From Clavelina lepadiformis (taxonomy: Eukaryota > Chordata > Ascidiacea > Aplousobranchia > Clavelinidae): a stretch of DNA of 64,000 nt. Location of the stretch: the NCBI RefSeq assembly GCF_947623445.1, contig NC_135241.1, positions 17,424,501 to 17,488,500 of the forward strand, given 5' to 3'. The notes beneath the pieces were generated by a model. That model ran no database searches. It was given only the letters and a program-made list of their open reading frames with translations, and had not been told where the DNA came from. The translations under genes were made by a program, and so were the position numbers. This document shows positions 23,138 through 34,486 of this stretch, piece after piece (the stretch's first letter is position 1; every line of letters begins with the position of its first letter).

Positions 23138-23510
23138 CAGAAGAATCTGCTTAATATGACCATTTAGGTATGGTCCCAAATTTTGCCATAGAAAGTTCTC
23201 TGTTTACTGTATGACCACTGACCATGCTGTCTTCAGATATTTTGACCATATTTCAATCTTTCTCTCTAAATTTTTCATGTCAATTATGCAATATGACAGT
23301 GACAATGGTACCATGTGTATTTATTCTTAGTACACCTGCTGACATCAACTTTTACGCTACTGTATAATGTTAATAAAAAATAAAATGAGTTCGATGTTTT
23401 TGTCATTTTGTGTTAACTGTATCAATCCTGGTGTGGTTAGACGGTACTGAAAAAACTTCGGTTTTTCTGACCGTTTAGGTCCCAAGGTGGTCATAATAAG
23501 CAGAGTCTAT
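23138..23510. mobile_element. pogo-like MITE, about 370 bp
   Basis: The left end CAGAAGAATCTGCTTAATAT and the reverse complement of the right end (ATAGACTCTGCTTATTATGA) form imperfect TIRs of about 24 bp, both continuing into TATGACCA. The ends resemble the CAGTCGAATCCGCTTAATTC termini of the element at 3380-4208. No coding sequence remains. The left flank is TA; the right flank is degraded. Confidence 0.6.
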
Positions 23511-24622
23511 CGGTGCTTCTTCACACATAGCGCTGTGGATTTACCATTACCAGTTGAACACTTTAAAAGAGCCCTGAACTGCATCGTAAAGCTTAACAAC
23601 ATTTTATATTACAGAAGAGGAGCTGACCTTTTTATCAAAAGATTTACAATCAAATAATGCCTGAAGTCATTTTAATCTTCATCACATGATAAACACAGGG
23701 TACAAATTTCAACAAAAATCTTGACAATATATATTAATTAGTAAACGAGTTGGACTTAAATCTTTCCATGCTGTTGATGAAAACTCTTGCATAGTTGCAT
23801 TAGAAGTAATACAAGTTCATCACAAAAAAAGAGGCGAATAAAACTCAAAATGTTGTAGATAAAAAATGAAGGCTTGCTTCGGTGTGTCAAATACGAAGGC
23901 CACCAATTGGTTTTGCAGTATGAGTTTTATTTAAAAGCTTTAAAGTCCATTTATTGTAACTCTTAGTCATATAACAAAATTTCTCAACTCTAAATCTGGC
24001 GGCAAAGTCAGGAAATCTGCCTTTTGACTCATGAATTTGTATGTTCTCAGTTAGCCCAGGAAGATGTGTTCTATGCAAAAAGAGACAGTTTCAATCTTAA
24101 ATTAAGTTGCCATACAGTGTGTTCTCAAAGCGACCGCAAAGCCAAATTGGTCTTTTGACTGATGTGATGATTCATTCTTTAATGCAAAACCATTACAGAA
24201 GACAAGACAAAATCCTTACAGACAACAGAAGAAGATATTAACTAGTAGTTGCACAATGTAAACACAAAAACAAAGCTCTTGTTCATTTATTTTGGCATAA
24301 ATTAAGCCGTTAAACATTTATGTGTGTACGTGAATGTTGTCTGCCACCTTATGGCCCAAAAGAAACTAGCCTGGATGTCATTTCCTAAAGCTTGAGACCT
24401 CTACACCAGCCTATGCCTTATCAATAAAAATGGAAAATTTTCAACACAAAACATTTACAGCAGTTATAAATGATTAGATAAAATAAATTTATGGAAGTAG
24501 TCCACACATTATTTCATGTTGTCCATGTTATATGAGTACATGACTGATATTACTTAAAGTGTTCACTGAAAAGAATTGGTTACTGACGACCAATGTTGAG
24601 AATAGTCGAGTAATGGCATTAA
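23511..24622. other. Intergenic sequence including the likely 3' UTR of LIG3
   Basis: Downstream of the minus-strand LIG3 stop. A minus-strand AATAAA is present at 24291-24286, about 330 bases past the stop, and could end the transcript. I saw no other gene or repeat signature here. Confidence 0.4.
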
Positions 24623-27184
24623 TTAGAGCATGATTTTCTTCCTAATGCATGACCAAACATGGTCTGGAGTCACTAATTTAGCTGAATCGGGAATAGAGTC
24701 ATTATTTAAAGAGCCACTCTCCACAATGTGTGTAGCGTTAGATAACTCATAATCTTTTGTTACATCTCCATTGTAAGCAACCACATAGCGTCTCATAAGG
24801 GCATTGTCCTTCACCTCGTCTGGTATAAAAAGCCTCACCCCAGTGAAAACATTATTCAGAAAGCTTGCCTTTGTGTTTTCAATTGTTTTTCTATTTTGTA
24901 TTGGTTCTAAAAGGTCTCCAGGAGGTTTGCTTAAGACATTTAATGTAGAGGTTTCGGCTTCTGAATCTTGTTTAATACCAAGTAGTACTGAAACATCTGA
25001 CTCTTCTTTAGATTTTTCATACAAAACTTGCAACCTTGATAAAGATGTTGCATTTTCCCATGTTTTGTCATTTCTTATCTTTGTAACCCTGGGAAATCGA
25101 ATAGACAAGCCATCTGCTGTATGTGACTCTGATTTTGTGAATTCCGTGCCAACAATTTCCCACACTGGGGATGTTTTTGGATCATCCACCACAAGATCAG
25201 GGACATGAATCTTGTTCACCTTAAGCCATTTTGGCACTTTGTTGTAATCTTTACCAATTTTCACTACTTTCAGTTGTTTGTTGATTTTTTCCAGGGTTTT
25301 GTCGTCATGTCCATTTCCAACCTTGGTTACAGTGCACCAACGCTTTTGTTTGTCATCATATACACCCATTAAAAACACAGACATGAGGCCACCTTTATTT
25401 CCAGTTCCATAGTATGCACCAAGAACAACGAGATCAGCTGAGTCAGCCATCTGACCTTGCATTAGATAATCTTTCTTCACTTTCAACCAGTGACGTTTTC
25501 CAGGTTCATAAACTCCCTCAACATCTTTCAGCACCAAACCCTCCAAACCTTCTTTGATGACTCGAACAATCATCTGCTTCAAATCATCAGGCTTGTTAAC
25601 AAATTTCATTTCTGAAAGCATTACCCGATTTGGAATCACTGTCATGTGCTGCTCCAATATCTTTCTCCTTTTCCTCATAGAAAGCTTCATGACATTTTCC
25701 CCATTAAAGTGTAAAATATCAAATACAAACAAACAAACATTTGCATCTTGGAATTTTGATTTCTTGTGCACACCTAAAGTACCAAAAGGCAGAGGGTTAC
25801 CAGTCTTGGTATTAATTAGCAACACTTCACTGTCAAGAATCATGTTATCGCCTTGAGGAAATGCTTGTGGGATAAATTTATCAAAATGTGTAATCTTGTG
25901 TTGTTGAACTGGCTTTAGACTTCGACTATAGAAATGAAATTCACCTCCTTTCATGTGAAGCTGAACCCTTTCACCATCATACTTAATTTCGGAGTACATT
26001 CCATTAGGGCATTTTTTCATTGCTTGTTCAACTGATTTACAAGCTTCAGCTAACATAGGTGCAACAGGTGTCATCAGAGCTGCTCTCACTTCAATAGACT
26101 TGCCACCGGCCTTTCTGCTATCCAAAACTCTGTTAATGACGTCATTCAAATCCCTTGATGCTTTGAAGGCTTCATGGGCATTAGGAGCGAGGGCATCTAA
26201 AATGTGTTTTGGTCCAGCTGTTATTTTGAGGTCTGACTTTATAAATCTTATGATGGTTTTCAAATCATTTGCAGTGCAACGCTTTGTTATCTTTTCCAGA
26301 AGCTCTCTCTGATTGTCTTCTCTGGTAAGCAAGGAAAGTTTATCAAGAAACTGGTCCACATCATGCACCGTAAGTGAACTCTTTTTAGTAGGTGGACATT
26401 GATCACTCGACTCAAAAAATTTAAAAATTGTTTCAGACACATCACCTTGCTCTAAATCAGTGACCATTTCATCCACATCATGCTGAAAAATCTGACTAAA
26501 AAGTTTAACCAATTGTTTGCTTTGCAGATTGTAAGTTCGCTTAACTGCACCTGGCATTAGTAACTTCAGTATGACATAAATATCTCCGGTAAAACCATTG
26601 CCTGTTGATCCACTTTTTAGAAAATTTTTAACAATGTTTGTTTTCTCATTGTAGCTTGCTTCATCAGCAATCATAGCACACAAACGTCTAAACTCACGGA
26701 ACTGATTGTCCTTACTATTTTTGTTGATTGATTGATTGACAGGTGCAGAAGACGATACAATTGCAGATGTACTGGGTGAAGAAATAGGTGTTGTTTTTGA
26801 CTTGACTGGCGGTGTATCAACACCAACATCTGGTAATTTTCTTTTTTTAGGGGTAGCTTTCTTCACAGTCTTTTTCAACTTTTGTGAACAACACAACTCA
26901 GATATTCTTTTCTTTATATCTTCTTTATCATCATCATTCATGTCTGCAAATCCATCTAGGTCACTAACATCTTCAACCTTTTTTGTTGTAGCTCGAGCTC
27001 GAGAAAAAACTTCAAACATACAGGCAATGTGATGGTATTGTTTCATTTCAGTCTCCCCATCATCAAAGAAATTAGGCACAACTTTAGCAATTCTTGGATT
27101 TCCTTTTTCTATTGGCTGCTTGCACTTTTTACAGTTGGATTTTCTTTTACCGTAATCACAAGAAAATTTTGTGGTATCAGCCAT
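24623..27184 (-). CDS. LIG3: DNA ligase III, single-exon reading frame
   Basis: A 2562-nt uninterrupted frame encodes 853 aa. An N-terminal PARP-type zinc finger (about residues 5-95) carries C18, C21, H52 and C55. A DNA-binding domain (about 165-360) includes REFRRLCAMIAD and EQGDVSETI. The nucleotidyltransferase domain has the adenylation lysine K401 in SEIKYDGERV. The OB fold includes EGLEGLVLKD and KVKKDYL. A C-terminal BRCT domain spans about 774-853. Domain order and length fit animal LIG3, which seals nicks in base-excision and single-strand-break repair with XRCC1 (through the BRCT) and maintains mitochondrial DNA. An in-frame TAG lies about 30 nt upstream of the ATG, inside a possible acceptor (CACATTAG), so an upstream exon with a mitochondrial leader is possible but not visible. 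The vertebrate gene has many introns; this one has none in the coding frame. Confidence 0.96.
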   Translation of the reverse strand: MADTTKFSCDYGKRKSNCKKCKQPIEKGNPRIAKVVPNFFDDGETEMKQYHHIACMFEVFSRARATTKKVEDVSDLDGFADMNDDDKEDIKKRISELCCSQKLKKTVKKATPKKRKLPDVGVDTPPVKSKTTPISSPSTSAIVSSSAPVNQSINKNSKDNQFREFRRLCAMIADEASYNEKTNIVKNFLKSGSTGNGFTGDIYVILKLLMPGAVKRTYNLQSKQLVKLFSQIFQHDVDEMVTDLEQGDVSETIFKFFESSDQCPPTKKSSLTVHDVDQFLDKLSLLTREDNQRELLEKITKRCTANDLKTIIRFIKSDLKITAGPKHILDALAPNAHEAFKASRDLNDVINRVLDSRKAGGKSIEVRAALMTPVAPMLAEACKSVEQAMKKCPNGMYSEIKYDGERVQLHMKGGEFHFYSRSLKPVQQHKITHFDKFIPQAFPQGDNMILDSEVLLINTKTGNPLPFGTLGVHKKSKFQDANVCLFVFDILHFNGENVMKLSMRKRRKILEQHMTVIPNRVMLSEMKFVNKPDDLKQMIVRVIKEGLEGLVLKDVEGVYEPGKRHWLKVKKDYLMQGQMADSADLVVLGAYYGTGNKGGLMSVFLMGVYDDKQKRWCTVTKVGNGHDDKTLEKINKQLKVVKIGKDYNKVPKWLKVNKIHVPDLVVDDPKTSPVWEIVGTEFTKSESHTADGLSIRFPRVTKIRNDKTWENATSLSRLQVLYEKSKEESDVSVLLGIKQDSEAETSTLNVLSKPPGDLLEPIQNRKTIENTKASFLNNVFTGVRLFIPDEVKDNALMRRYVVAYNGDVTKDYELSNATHIVESGSLNNDSIPDSAKLVTPDHVWSCIRKKIML

Positions 27185-28715
27185 GTTGCAAGCGGCAGTA
27201 TCAATAATTACAGACTAATGTGCTTACAAAGTGCACAACCTGTGGCATAAATAAATTATACAGTACAAATAAATAAACATTTACAATGAATAAAATTACC
27301 ATATACCTTGACTGACATTCAAATCAACGTATAATGTCTAGCTTAATTCACATTGGAAAGTTAGCTGTTTTTCTAATGCTAGTCAATAGTTTGCATGAAA
27401 TTCCTCTTACAACAAAAACTACGATTACCGGTTGTAATATGAGAGAGTTTTGGTAGTAGAATGTGAAAAAATCTTAACAAAATCAATGTCACGTATTAAA
27501 CTGCACCGTCCTAGGACTATCGTGATTATCGTGCATTTTTTCTTTAAAAAGGCAGTCAAGTCAAGCCTTTCAAAAACAAGACTCAAGTCATTACAACTCT
27601 GGTAACTAGTCTATTTACAGTTACCAAATGTTGGCAATAGTGTAAGCTAGTCATGGTGATTGCAACTCCATAGACGTCTTATAAGCAGTAGTATTACTTA
27701 TGTTCTTCGTTATTCGTAATATTGAGAAACTGTGCAGCACCTATAATAAAAACCTTTTTCTTGTGAGCTATTTCTGTTGTAATATTAAAACCTTTCGGCT
27801 GACAAAAGGTTAGAGTATTCTAACCGCACACAACAATAGAGTCAGATAAATTGAACAGGTAAATTAAGTACAGAAAGGGTAGGTAGATAGGCCTTCATAG
27901 GTCAAAAGTTGTTCTTCAGACGCAAATTTTGGGGTGATAGCATGCAGTCAATTCTTTGTTATGAATTGGCCTTGAAACAACCAGCTTTTGTTTGTTTATT
28001 AAAATTTGTATTGAAGGTAAAAATTTTTGGAGTGTACAATAATAAATTTCCTGCGTGCATCAGGTGCCACATTTGCCAGTATAGGTCCTAAGCCCCACAA
28101 ATATATAGAATACGGTACACTATTTCAAATTTACATTAAAAATACCCTACATTACATTATTGGTTACAAACCATGCTATGAAAATCGTAGCCTAATTTTC
28201 ATGCCTACTGTGTCTAGGTGACAAACTGGTAGGCATTTTAGATGGACAGATTGAGTTGCCAATTTTTCTGCATGAAGAACGCGTTCTCCGGGCCTAATAC
28301 TACAGTGAAATAGCCTATATGCTATAGAGGCCTATACACCCTTGTTTTTGACAGACTGGCAGCTAACACTAAAGCTAAGTAACTGACTTGTTACACAGTA
28401 ACTCCAATAATTCCTTGGTAAAATGCGGGTTTTGAATAGTTGCAAGTTTCTTTACGCATTACACCTAGATGCCCTATACCAAAACCTTGCCCATCAACAG
28501 AAATCATGTTTAAACTTCAAAGATGGGTTATCAGACAAGTGAATCCCCTTTCATGATCATAGCTTGAAACGTACTTCATTTCTTGCACAACTTGAAAACG
28601 GTTCTATTTGTGCATTTTGTTTGTAAAATTGATTTACATGGCAGAAATAAATTATGCGAACAATGATGCATAACGTATGATGCAAAAATACGATAGTTAC
28701 ACGTGATGCAATCGT
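27185..28715. other. LIG3 5' flank and intergenic sequence
   Basis: This would contain the LIG3 promoter and any 5' leader exon on the minus strand. I saw no convincing second gene and no complete repeat. Confidence 0.4.
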
Positions 28716-30113
28716 ATACCTACTAGGGATGGGCCGATACGAACCCAAACCCGAATAGATTCGCCGAACATCGCCTTTATCAAAGATTCGGGCGAACACG
28801 AATACCAACAATGGCGAACCCGAATACAATATTACTAGGGCAACCAAAAGTCAATATGGTCAATTTTTTTTTACCTGCTCAGAATGCTATGAAACAAGCA
28901 CAAAACAAATTTCAGCTTTGTACGACGTGTGGTATAGAAGTTATTAGGTCAGATAAAGTCAAAATGTTACGTTAGGTCAAAATACGGTCAAATTGTTTCG
29001 TTAGGTCTTCTTTTTAGGTCAAAATCTATTAAACTTGTAATTTTGTAACCATTTTGTAATATTATTCTTCCGTTTTTCTCTTTTCTTGTACCGCAAACAA
29101 TTCCCAGATAGCACGTAGTTGTCGGTCCGACAACTACAACGAGCTATTCTCGCTATAGCGATTGTAGCTCCTCTGCCGCTAATGGGTAGCAAGCTAGACA
29201 CTGTGTTTTTACGCTGTCCAAAAGATCTTTGTCGGGCCGACGGCGGTTCATTAGTGATGTTAGATGATGCCGTAAAACCGTTTAGAACAAAATAATGATT
29301 AAACATACATAAGTTAGTTTTATTTAATATTTTTAAAATATAAATGTTATTATTTAATGAGGTTCGTAACAGTCGGAAAGGTTTTATCACTAAATGTTAG
29401 TAACAATTATAATAATTATAGTAATTCCTATAGTAATAACACCCCTGGCTTTTTTATTCAGATATTTTGAATATAATACGTATTATACTTCTTTGTTTAT
29501 TCTGAGTTTTTGTTTAACAATTAAATAAACATTTATTTCTAAGTTATCAAATCGATATCATTTTAATGTTTTTTTCTGCTTTGAGGCTATCTATTAATCG
29601 TCGTCAGCCAGTTTGATCGTCGCCGTCTAGTTTGAACAATGAGATAGGATATAGTTGGTTATAATTAACAGTTTTTACATAGGCCTACGATACAATACGA
29701 TACAATAGGCCTAGTTTGGATTGAGGATGTAACATTTAAAAGATATGAAGGCAGGCAAAAATTGTTTTCTGGTGGATTTTAAACCATAGTTCGGTTTATT
29801 ATATAGTATTGCTGCTGATAAGTGGTTAGAGATTTGATACAAATCCAAATGTTATATGTACCAATTGCAGTTGGATTAGATCTTATCATGAAACATACAC
29901 ATGCACGAGACTCGTTGATTGGTTAATGTGCATCTCTGTCTGCACGCTAGGCTACGTAAAGAGTTTGGTATAGGCTAATGGCCTTAGTCACGTAGCTTAG
30001 TACGTGTGTTTTTCGACTAGGCCTACTGCTGCGTCATTTTCTTAAGGCAGGTTGTTTTCCGTTTCAGGATTATAAATCAATATGTTAATGATAATTCAGA
30101 CCAACGTACTTAT

Positions 30114-30837
30114 ATGGTAAACAGTAATGTAGAATCTCGGAATGGTCATTTAATTCAAAGTCAAAATGAGGGTTGGAGTAACTATGATGACAGTAATTCT
30201 GAAAGTGATGGGCCTAGTGATGATGAGAATGATTTTGTTACTACTCTGAAACACTGGGTAATTGAAAGTCAGACACCTTTGTCTCATACAAACTCTTTAC
30301 TGACTCTTTTAAGACCTCATTATCCTTACTTGCCAAAAGACAGTCGTACACTTCTTCACACTCGTCGCACGTATGACATTAATGAAATTGCTGGTGGACA
30401 TTATCACCACTTCGGCATAGCCGAAGGGATCAAATCTAGGCTACGGATACACCAGAACCTGTGTCTGTGCGATCAGATTGTGCTTCAGATCAACATCGAT
30501 GGTTTACCGATGGTTTACCGTTTATCGATGGTTTTCGATATTTAAAAGCAGTACTGAATCATTTTGGCCTATATTAGGTCTTACAACTCAAGAGAAAAAT
30601 GCTGAACCTTTTGTTATTGGTCTTTGGGTGGGGACTTCTAAACCCAAAGATGCTAATGCTTTTCTTGAAAAATTTGTTGAAGAAATGCACGAAATTGATG
30701 ATGTTGGTGTGATCTATGATAATGGAAAAGTGTATGAAATAAAATTGTCAAATGTGATTTGTGACACTCCAGCACGGGCTTTTGTAAAGAAGACAAAGGG
30801 ACACACGGAATATTATGGTTGTGACTACTGTGACTAG
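30114..30837 (+). pseudogene. Transposase-like N-terminal ORF of element C (frameshifted)
   Basis: The first frame (30114 to about 30500) carries an acidic Ser/Asp-rich leader, then LPKDSRTLLHTRRT, YHHFGIAEGIKSRL and LQINIDGLP. The second frame (about 30540-30837) continues FKSSTESFWPILGL, EPFVIGLWVG, ICDTPARAFVKKTKGH and GCDYCD, then stops. A local duplication of GATGGTTTACC at about 30499-30540 disrupts the frame between IDGLP and FKSS, which are contiguous in related animal transposon proteins as I remember them. The INIDG aspartate, the ICD aspartate and the CxxC fit an RNase H-fold transposase core with a zinc-ribbon insertion. The rest of the core is absent or lies in unrecognised exons. 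Probably inactive. Confidence 0.6.
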
Positions 30838-30932
30838 TTATATTTAAATTTGTTGTAAAGCAAAGCCTACTTGCTTTGTTTCAATGGATCAATCGCCTGT
30901 GTTAAATTAAACATGTTTTTTAATTATTCCCA

Positions 30933-33190
30933 GATAATTATAAGAGTGCTAGAAAAAAGTGTGAAAAAGCAGTAAATGCAACTCATATCTGCTCAGAAGA
31001 TTTAGACACTACCGACGTTGAAAGTAAAAGGAAGTAAGTCAGATAAAAAACCAATTATGCGGTTGGACACTTAGCAATTTAAGCAATGAAGATAGGTTTT
31101 CTGTGAGTAGCATTTGACAACTAAAAATATGTGACTAAATAAATTACATAATTTATTTGTAATGAAGTATACAGTTTTCAAACTCGCACATTTTTCAAAT
31201 ATTTTGTTGAAACAAAAACATATACATATTTTTTATCAGAATTCGACCTCCATCTCGACTTGAAGATTCAAATTATGACAATGATGCCAGGTAAAGTAAA
31301 CAGAATTGACCTTGGATGATGAAATAAACAAAGTGCAAATGCTTGATAAATTACCTGATTAATTATTATTATACATGTTATGACTGTCTAAAATAGTGAT
31401 TTGCACATTAGTGAACATATTTACTGTAGTAACCACTGGGAATCAGACCAATCCAAACCCAAAAGGAAAAAATTGTTTTTACAACATTCAACACCACCAC
31501 CTGTTGTTCCAGAAATGCCTAACACCCAGGAAAGAAGGTATACATTATTCTCGATATTGCTGTTATTATAAATAATATGTAATTTTTAAATAAGCTATGG
31601 GCTACAAATAAAAGTTACCAATCTTTACATTAATGTTCAAGGTAAAAAAATGAAAGTATTTTATCTTCAAGTAGAAGTGATAAGCTATGCTACCAATTTC
31701 TTTGTTTTGGTAGTGCAAATACTTCTTTTACGACACCCATTTTAGTTGCAAGGTAAACAAATTTGACATGCAATATTTCCAGTACTGTACTAACTGCAAT
31801 CTTTATTTGTCGTGCCCGTATCAGACCATTATAATATGCGTATTTCACTAAATTTCGCATTTAATACTAACAATACACACTTCATGTTTTTTGCAGTTTT
31901 GTGACTTCTCAAGAAACTGATGTACAGGCAAGTGCGTCACATCAATTGCCCACAGAACGGTAAGTTTAAGTTGTACAGAACTAAATAAATTTTCCCGGAA
32001 TAATTGCATGTAAAAAGGAGTAAAGTAAAAGTGGTTTTGTAAAACTCTTTGGTGGGCTACCAATTATCATGTGTCACAAGCCCTTGGTGATGTTGCGCAA
32101 ATATTTGAACAGTGAGAGACCATCTACTATTCTCTTACTTGAAAGAATTTGGGGACAAGTAAAACAAAACAGTGTAATGCTCCAGTCTCTTCATCGCCAA
32201 TTTGTGGAAGGGCAGATACCGTCCACTTCTTCGGTGGAACACTTCAACTTGCCGATAGATTCATTTGAGGATTTTGATAGGGTGGAATCACTGCTAGCAG
32301 AGAAATCACAAGCGCGTGTTTTTGTAAGTGCAACATGTAGGTTAATATGCAAGTTACTGATAATTAAATAATACTATGAATATTGAGTATTTCATCTCTT
32401 TTATCTAATTGCTATGGGGGACTACGTTGACATTTTTTTCAACTTTGATAATGCTTCCATGTAAAAGCATGACATGTAACCAGTAACATAATGCCGCCAA
32501 ACAAATGATTCTTATCAGGATTTTTTTTTAGATTTCCTATCTAGAAACAATAGGTGGCATAACAGCAAAAGATGTTATCAGCATGATGTTGAGCAAATTG
32601 TTGACCTGTGAACTGGCAACCAATTGTAATTGGATGGGAAAGGGTCATACTCATAAAACCGGAATGCATTCATCACAACTCGCAAAAGCTGTTATAGGTG
32701 AATAAGTCGAAATTGAGTGTTAATGGTTTTCCTTAGTCATGTTTTGATTTTTTAGGTTGCTTACCGCTTCTTAATTGTTTTAAGACGTATTGTGAGTTAT
32801 TTACTATTATCTGTCGATGATGTTTACTCCAGTATTTTGTTTTTATGTCATTATACTTTAGATGCTGCCAAGAAATCGGGTATTAAGGAAGCAGAGAGTA
32901 TCTGCGAGATCAAGAAATGGTTAAAAAATGCTAGTGATAAGGAAGGGGGACGGCTAAAAAGAATGAAGAACAAATTGGGTAAGCTGTGTGGCATGCGTGT
33001 GTGATGTTCATATCATGTATTGCAGAACGTTTTACTTTGCATTTTTAATTTTGTAGATAGTAAACAAACATTATGCAATATATTTCATTACAAAAATGTT
33101 TTAGATAAAGAGCGGAAAGATGAAGCCACGCGCAGACAATTGTATTTCATGAATTTCGACTCATCTTCTACAAGTGATGATAGCGGATGA
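30933..33190 (+). CDS. Multi-exon DUF4806-like protein segment of element C
   Basis: Downstream of the transposase-like frame, short open blocks bounded by AG/GT carry a low-complexity charged linker: about 30933-31034, 31241-31290, 31431-31536 and 31897-31960. They are followed by about 32100-32322 (TILLLERIWGQVKQNSVMLQ... to EDFDRVESLLAEKSQARVF), about 32532-32695 (YLETIGGITAKDVISMMLSKLLTCELATNCNW split over two motifs), about 32862-32980 (a Lys-rich helix) and about 33105-33190, ending in an Asp/Ser tail. The coiled LERIWGQV block followed by a GG...L..LLT.ELA..C.W.GK pattern resembles DUF4806, which recurs in transposon-borne proteins of cnidarians and insects. Exon borders are approximate and several blocks may be decayed. 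Confidence 0.5.
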
Positions 33191-33732
33191 TGATAGTGAT
33201 TATAATAAAATATTGTGTTTGCTGGTAAGGGAACTTTCAAATTTGAAAAAATAAACTTTTTGCTGAACTGCATAAAAACCCTGTGTGTTAGTGATTGTTG
33301 GTAGGCCCAAAGTCGGCTCGTAGGAGATTGTAGCTAACTCGCCGACCGAGGTCCGACAAAGATTTTGTTGCTCCCTACCCGACCTAGGCCCGCTGGACAA
33401 AACGAAGTTGGCCCTTCAGCGAATATCGTTTGTGGGCCGCCAAAAGCAAGCTAGCGGCTCGACGTCGGCCCTCGAGCGACGTGCTATCTGGGTTCCAGTC
33501 CCGCAAATTTTCCTTAGAACCCAAGCCACAAAGAGAGGGAAGGCTTTTCAGCGCGTTTGGTGACGTCACGATGTGACGTCATTGCATTTGAAACTGCAAG
33601 TTGTCAATCTTAATACGCAGAAACGAAAAAAAAGTCAACACTAGAAAAGCATTTTGTCATTTTTAAATGCAGCTTTAGATTAGAAAGTTGCTGTAGACAG
33701 TGTAGAGACTATCAGTATAGCGTTTTTCAAAA

Positions 33733-33880
33733 TGAGGTCAAAATTTAAACTTTTTAGGTCAAAATAAGGTCAAAATGTAAACTTTTTAGGTCAAAATAAG
33801 GTCAAAATGTAAACTTTTTAGGTCAAAATGAGGTCAAAATTTGCAAATTTTAAGGTCAAAATTTAAAATTTTTAGGTCAA
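33733..33880 (+). repeat. Tandem AGGTCAAAAT array in the right arm of element B
   Basis: About nine AGGTCAAAA units occur, in part as a roughly 33-bp higher-order repeat (AGGTCAAAATAAGGTCAAAA followed by a TGTAAACTTTTT linker). Fewer, more diverged copies appear in the left arm at about 28850-29030. Subterminal repeats of this kind are known hAT transposase binding sites; that role here is inference. Confidence 0.8.
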
Positions 33881-34486
33881 AAAACTGGTTGCCCTAAATA
33901 TTACTTATAAATTTACTGACTTTTGTTAAAAATGATGATCTAGTTTCCCGACAAAGCTAAACTAGAGTCAGCAGTACTTACAATGAAGGTCGTTTTCCTA
34001 ACGATTTTGCTTTTTCAATCGTTTTTTAAACTCTCTTTTTCGAAAGAAAGCGATTTGTTCATCGATTACATCATGTTACAAGCAAGACTTGACAACTTTT
34101 GGAGGAAATTTTATTGTTTGGTTCTAATACGAATAGATTCGGGATTCGTTCGTGTCGACCTTCATGATATTCGAGTTCGCACGAACCCGAATAATCTTCC
34201 TCGCGGCACATCCCTAATACCTACCAATTAACCACACTGGCATTCTCTTCCTAAGCGATTTCGCGTAATTTGATTTTGTGACTGATAGGAATTGTTATAC
34301 AAAAATGTGCGAATAGCAGCTGGCCTATCAAAGTGTGAATGTAGGACACTCTTTGAAGTTGAAATCATTGATTAGGCCTGATTGAATGGTTGTTTTTGTC
34401 AATAGTTTGTGCATAGGTAAAACATTAACACATATTAGCATTGCTAATGTAATGTCTATGGTTTGTGCAAACTGACCAATCTAGGC

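Larger units (their letters stand above)
29103..33492 (+). mobile_element. Innermost DNA transposon C, 4.39 kb, with 14-bp perfect TIRs
   Basis: CCCAGATAGCACGT at 29103-29116 is exactly repeated in reverse complement at 33479-33492. Just inside the left TIR is a perfect 23-nt palindrome centred on 29126 (GTAGTTGTCGG/CCGACAACTAC). Subterminal GTCGGNCC motifs occur at both ends. Only TT is shared immediately outside the TIRs (29101-29102 and 33493-33494), so the target duplication is 2 bp or undetermined. The interior carries plus-strand coding exons with transposase-like and DUF4806-like segments. I cannot assign a named superfamily. Confidence 0.8.
28836..33896. mobile_element. Middle hAT-type element B with perfect 8-bp TSD
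   Basis: The ends are TAGGGCAACCA at 28836 and its exact reverse complement TGGTTGCCCTA ending at 33896. AATATTAC flanks both sides exactly (28828-28835 and 33897-33904). It lies wholly inside element A. Both ends are packed with AGGTCAAAAT units, most densely at 33733-33880. Without nested element C it is about 670 bp with no transposase frame, so it is non-autonomous. Confidence 0.88.
28724..34216. mobile_element. Outer hAT-type element A (nested composite) with perfect 8-bp TSD
   Basis: The left end TAGGGATGGGCCGATACGAA and the reverse complement of the right end, TAGGGATGTGCCGCGAGGAA, form TIRs. ATACCTAC flanks both sides exactly (28716-28723 and 34217-34224), the 8-bp duplication of hAT transposons. 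After removing the nested element B and one copy of its target duplication, about 420 bp of A remain, so A is a MITE-sized non-autonomous copy. Internally both ends repeat CGAATA/TTCG motifs. It is the oldest of three nested insertions. Confidence 0.88.

Noticed and set aside
24804..25208. 134-aa plus-strand frame opposite LIG3
   Set aside because: Antisense shadow of a strongly supported coding exon.
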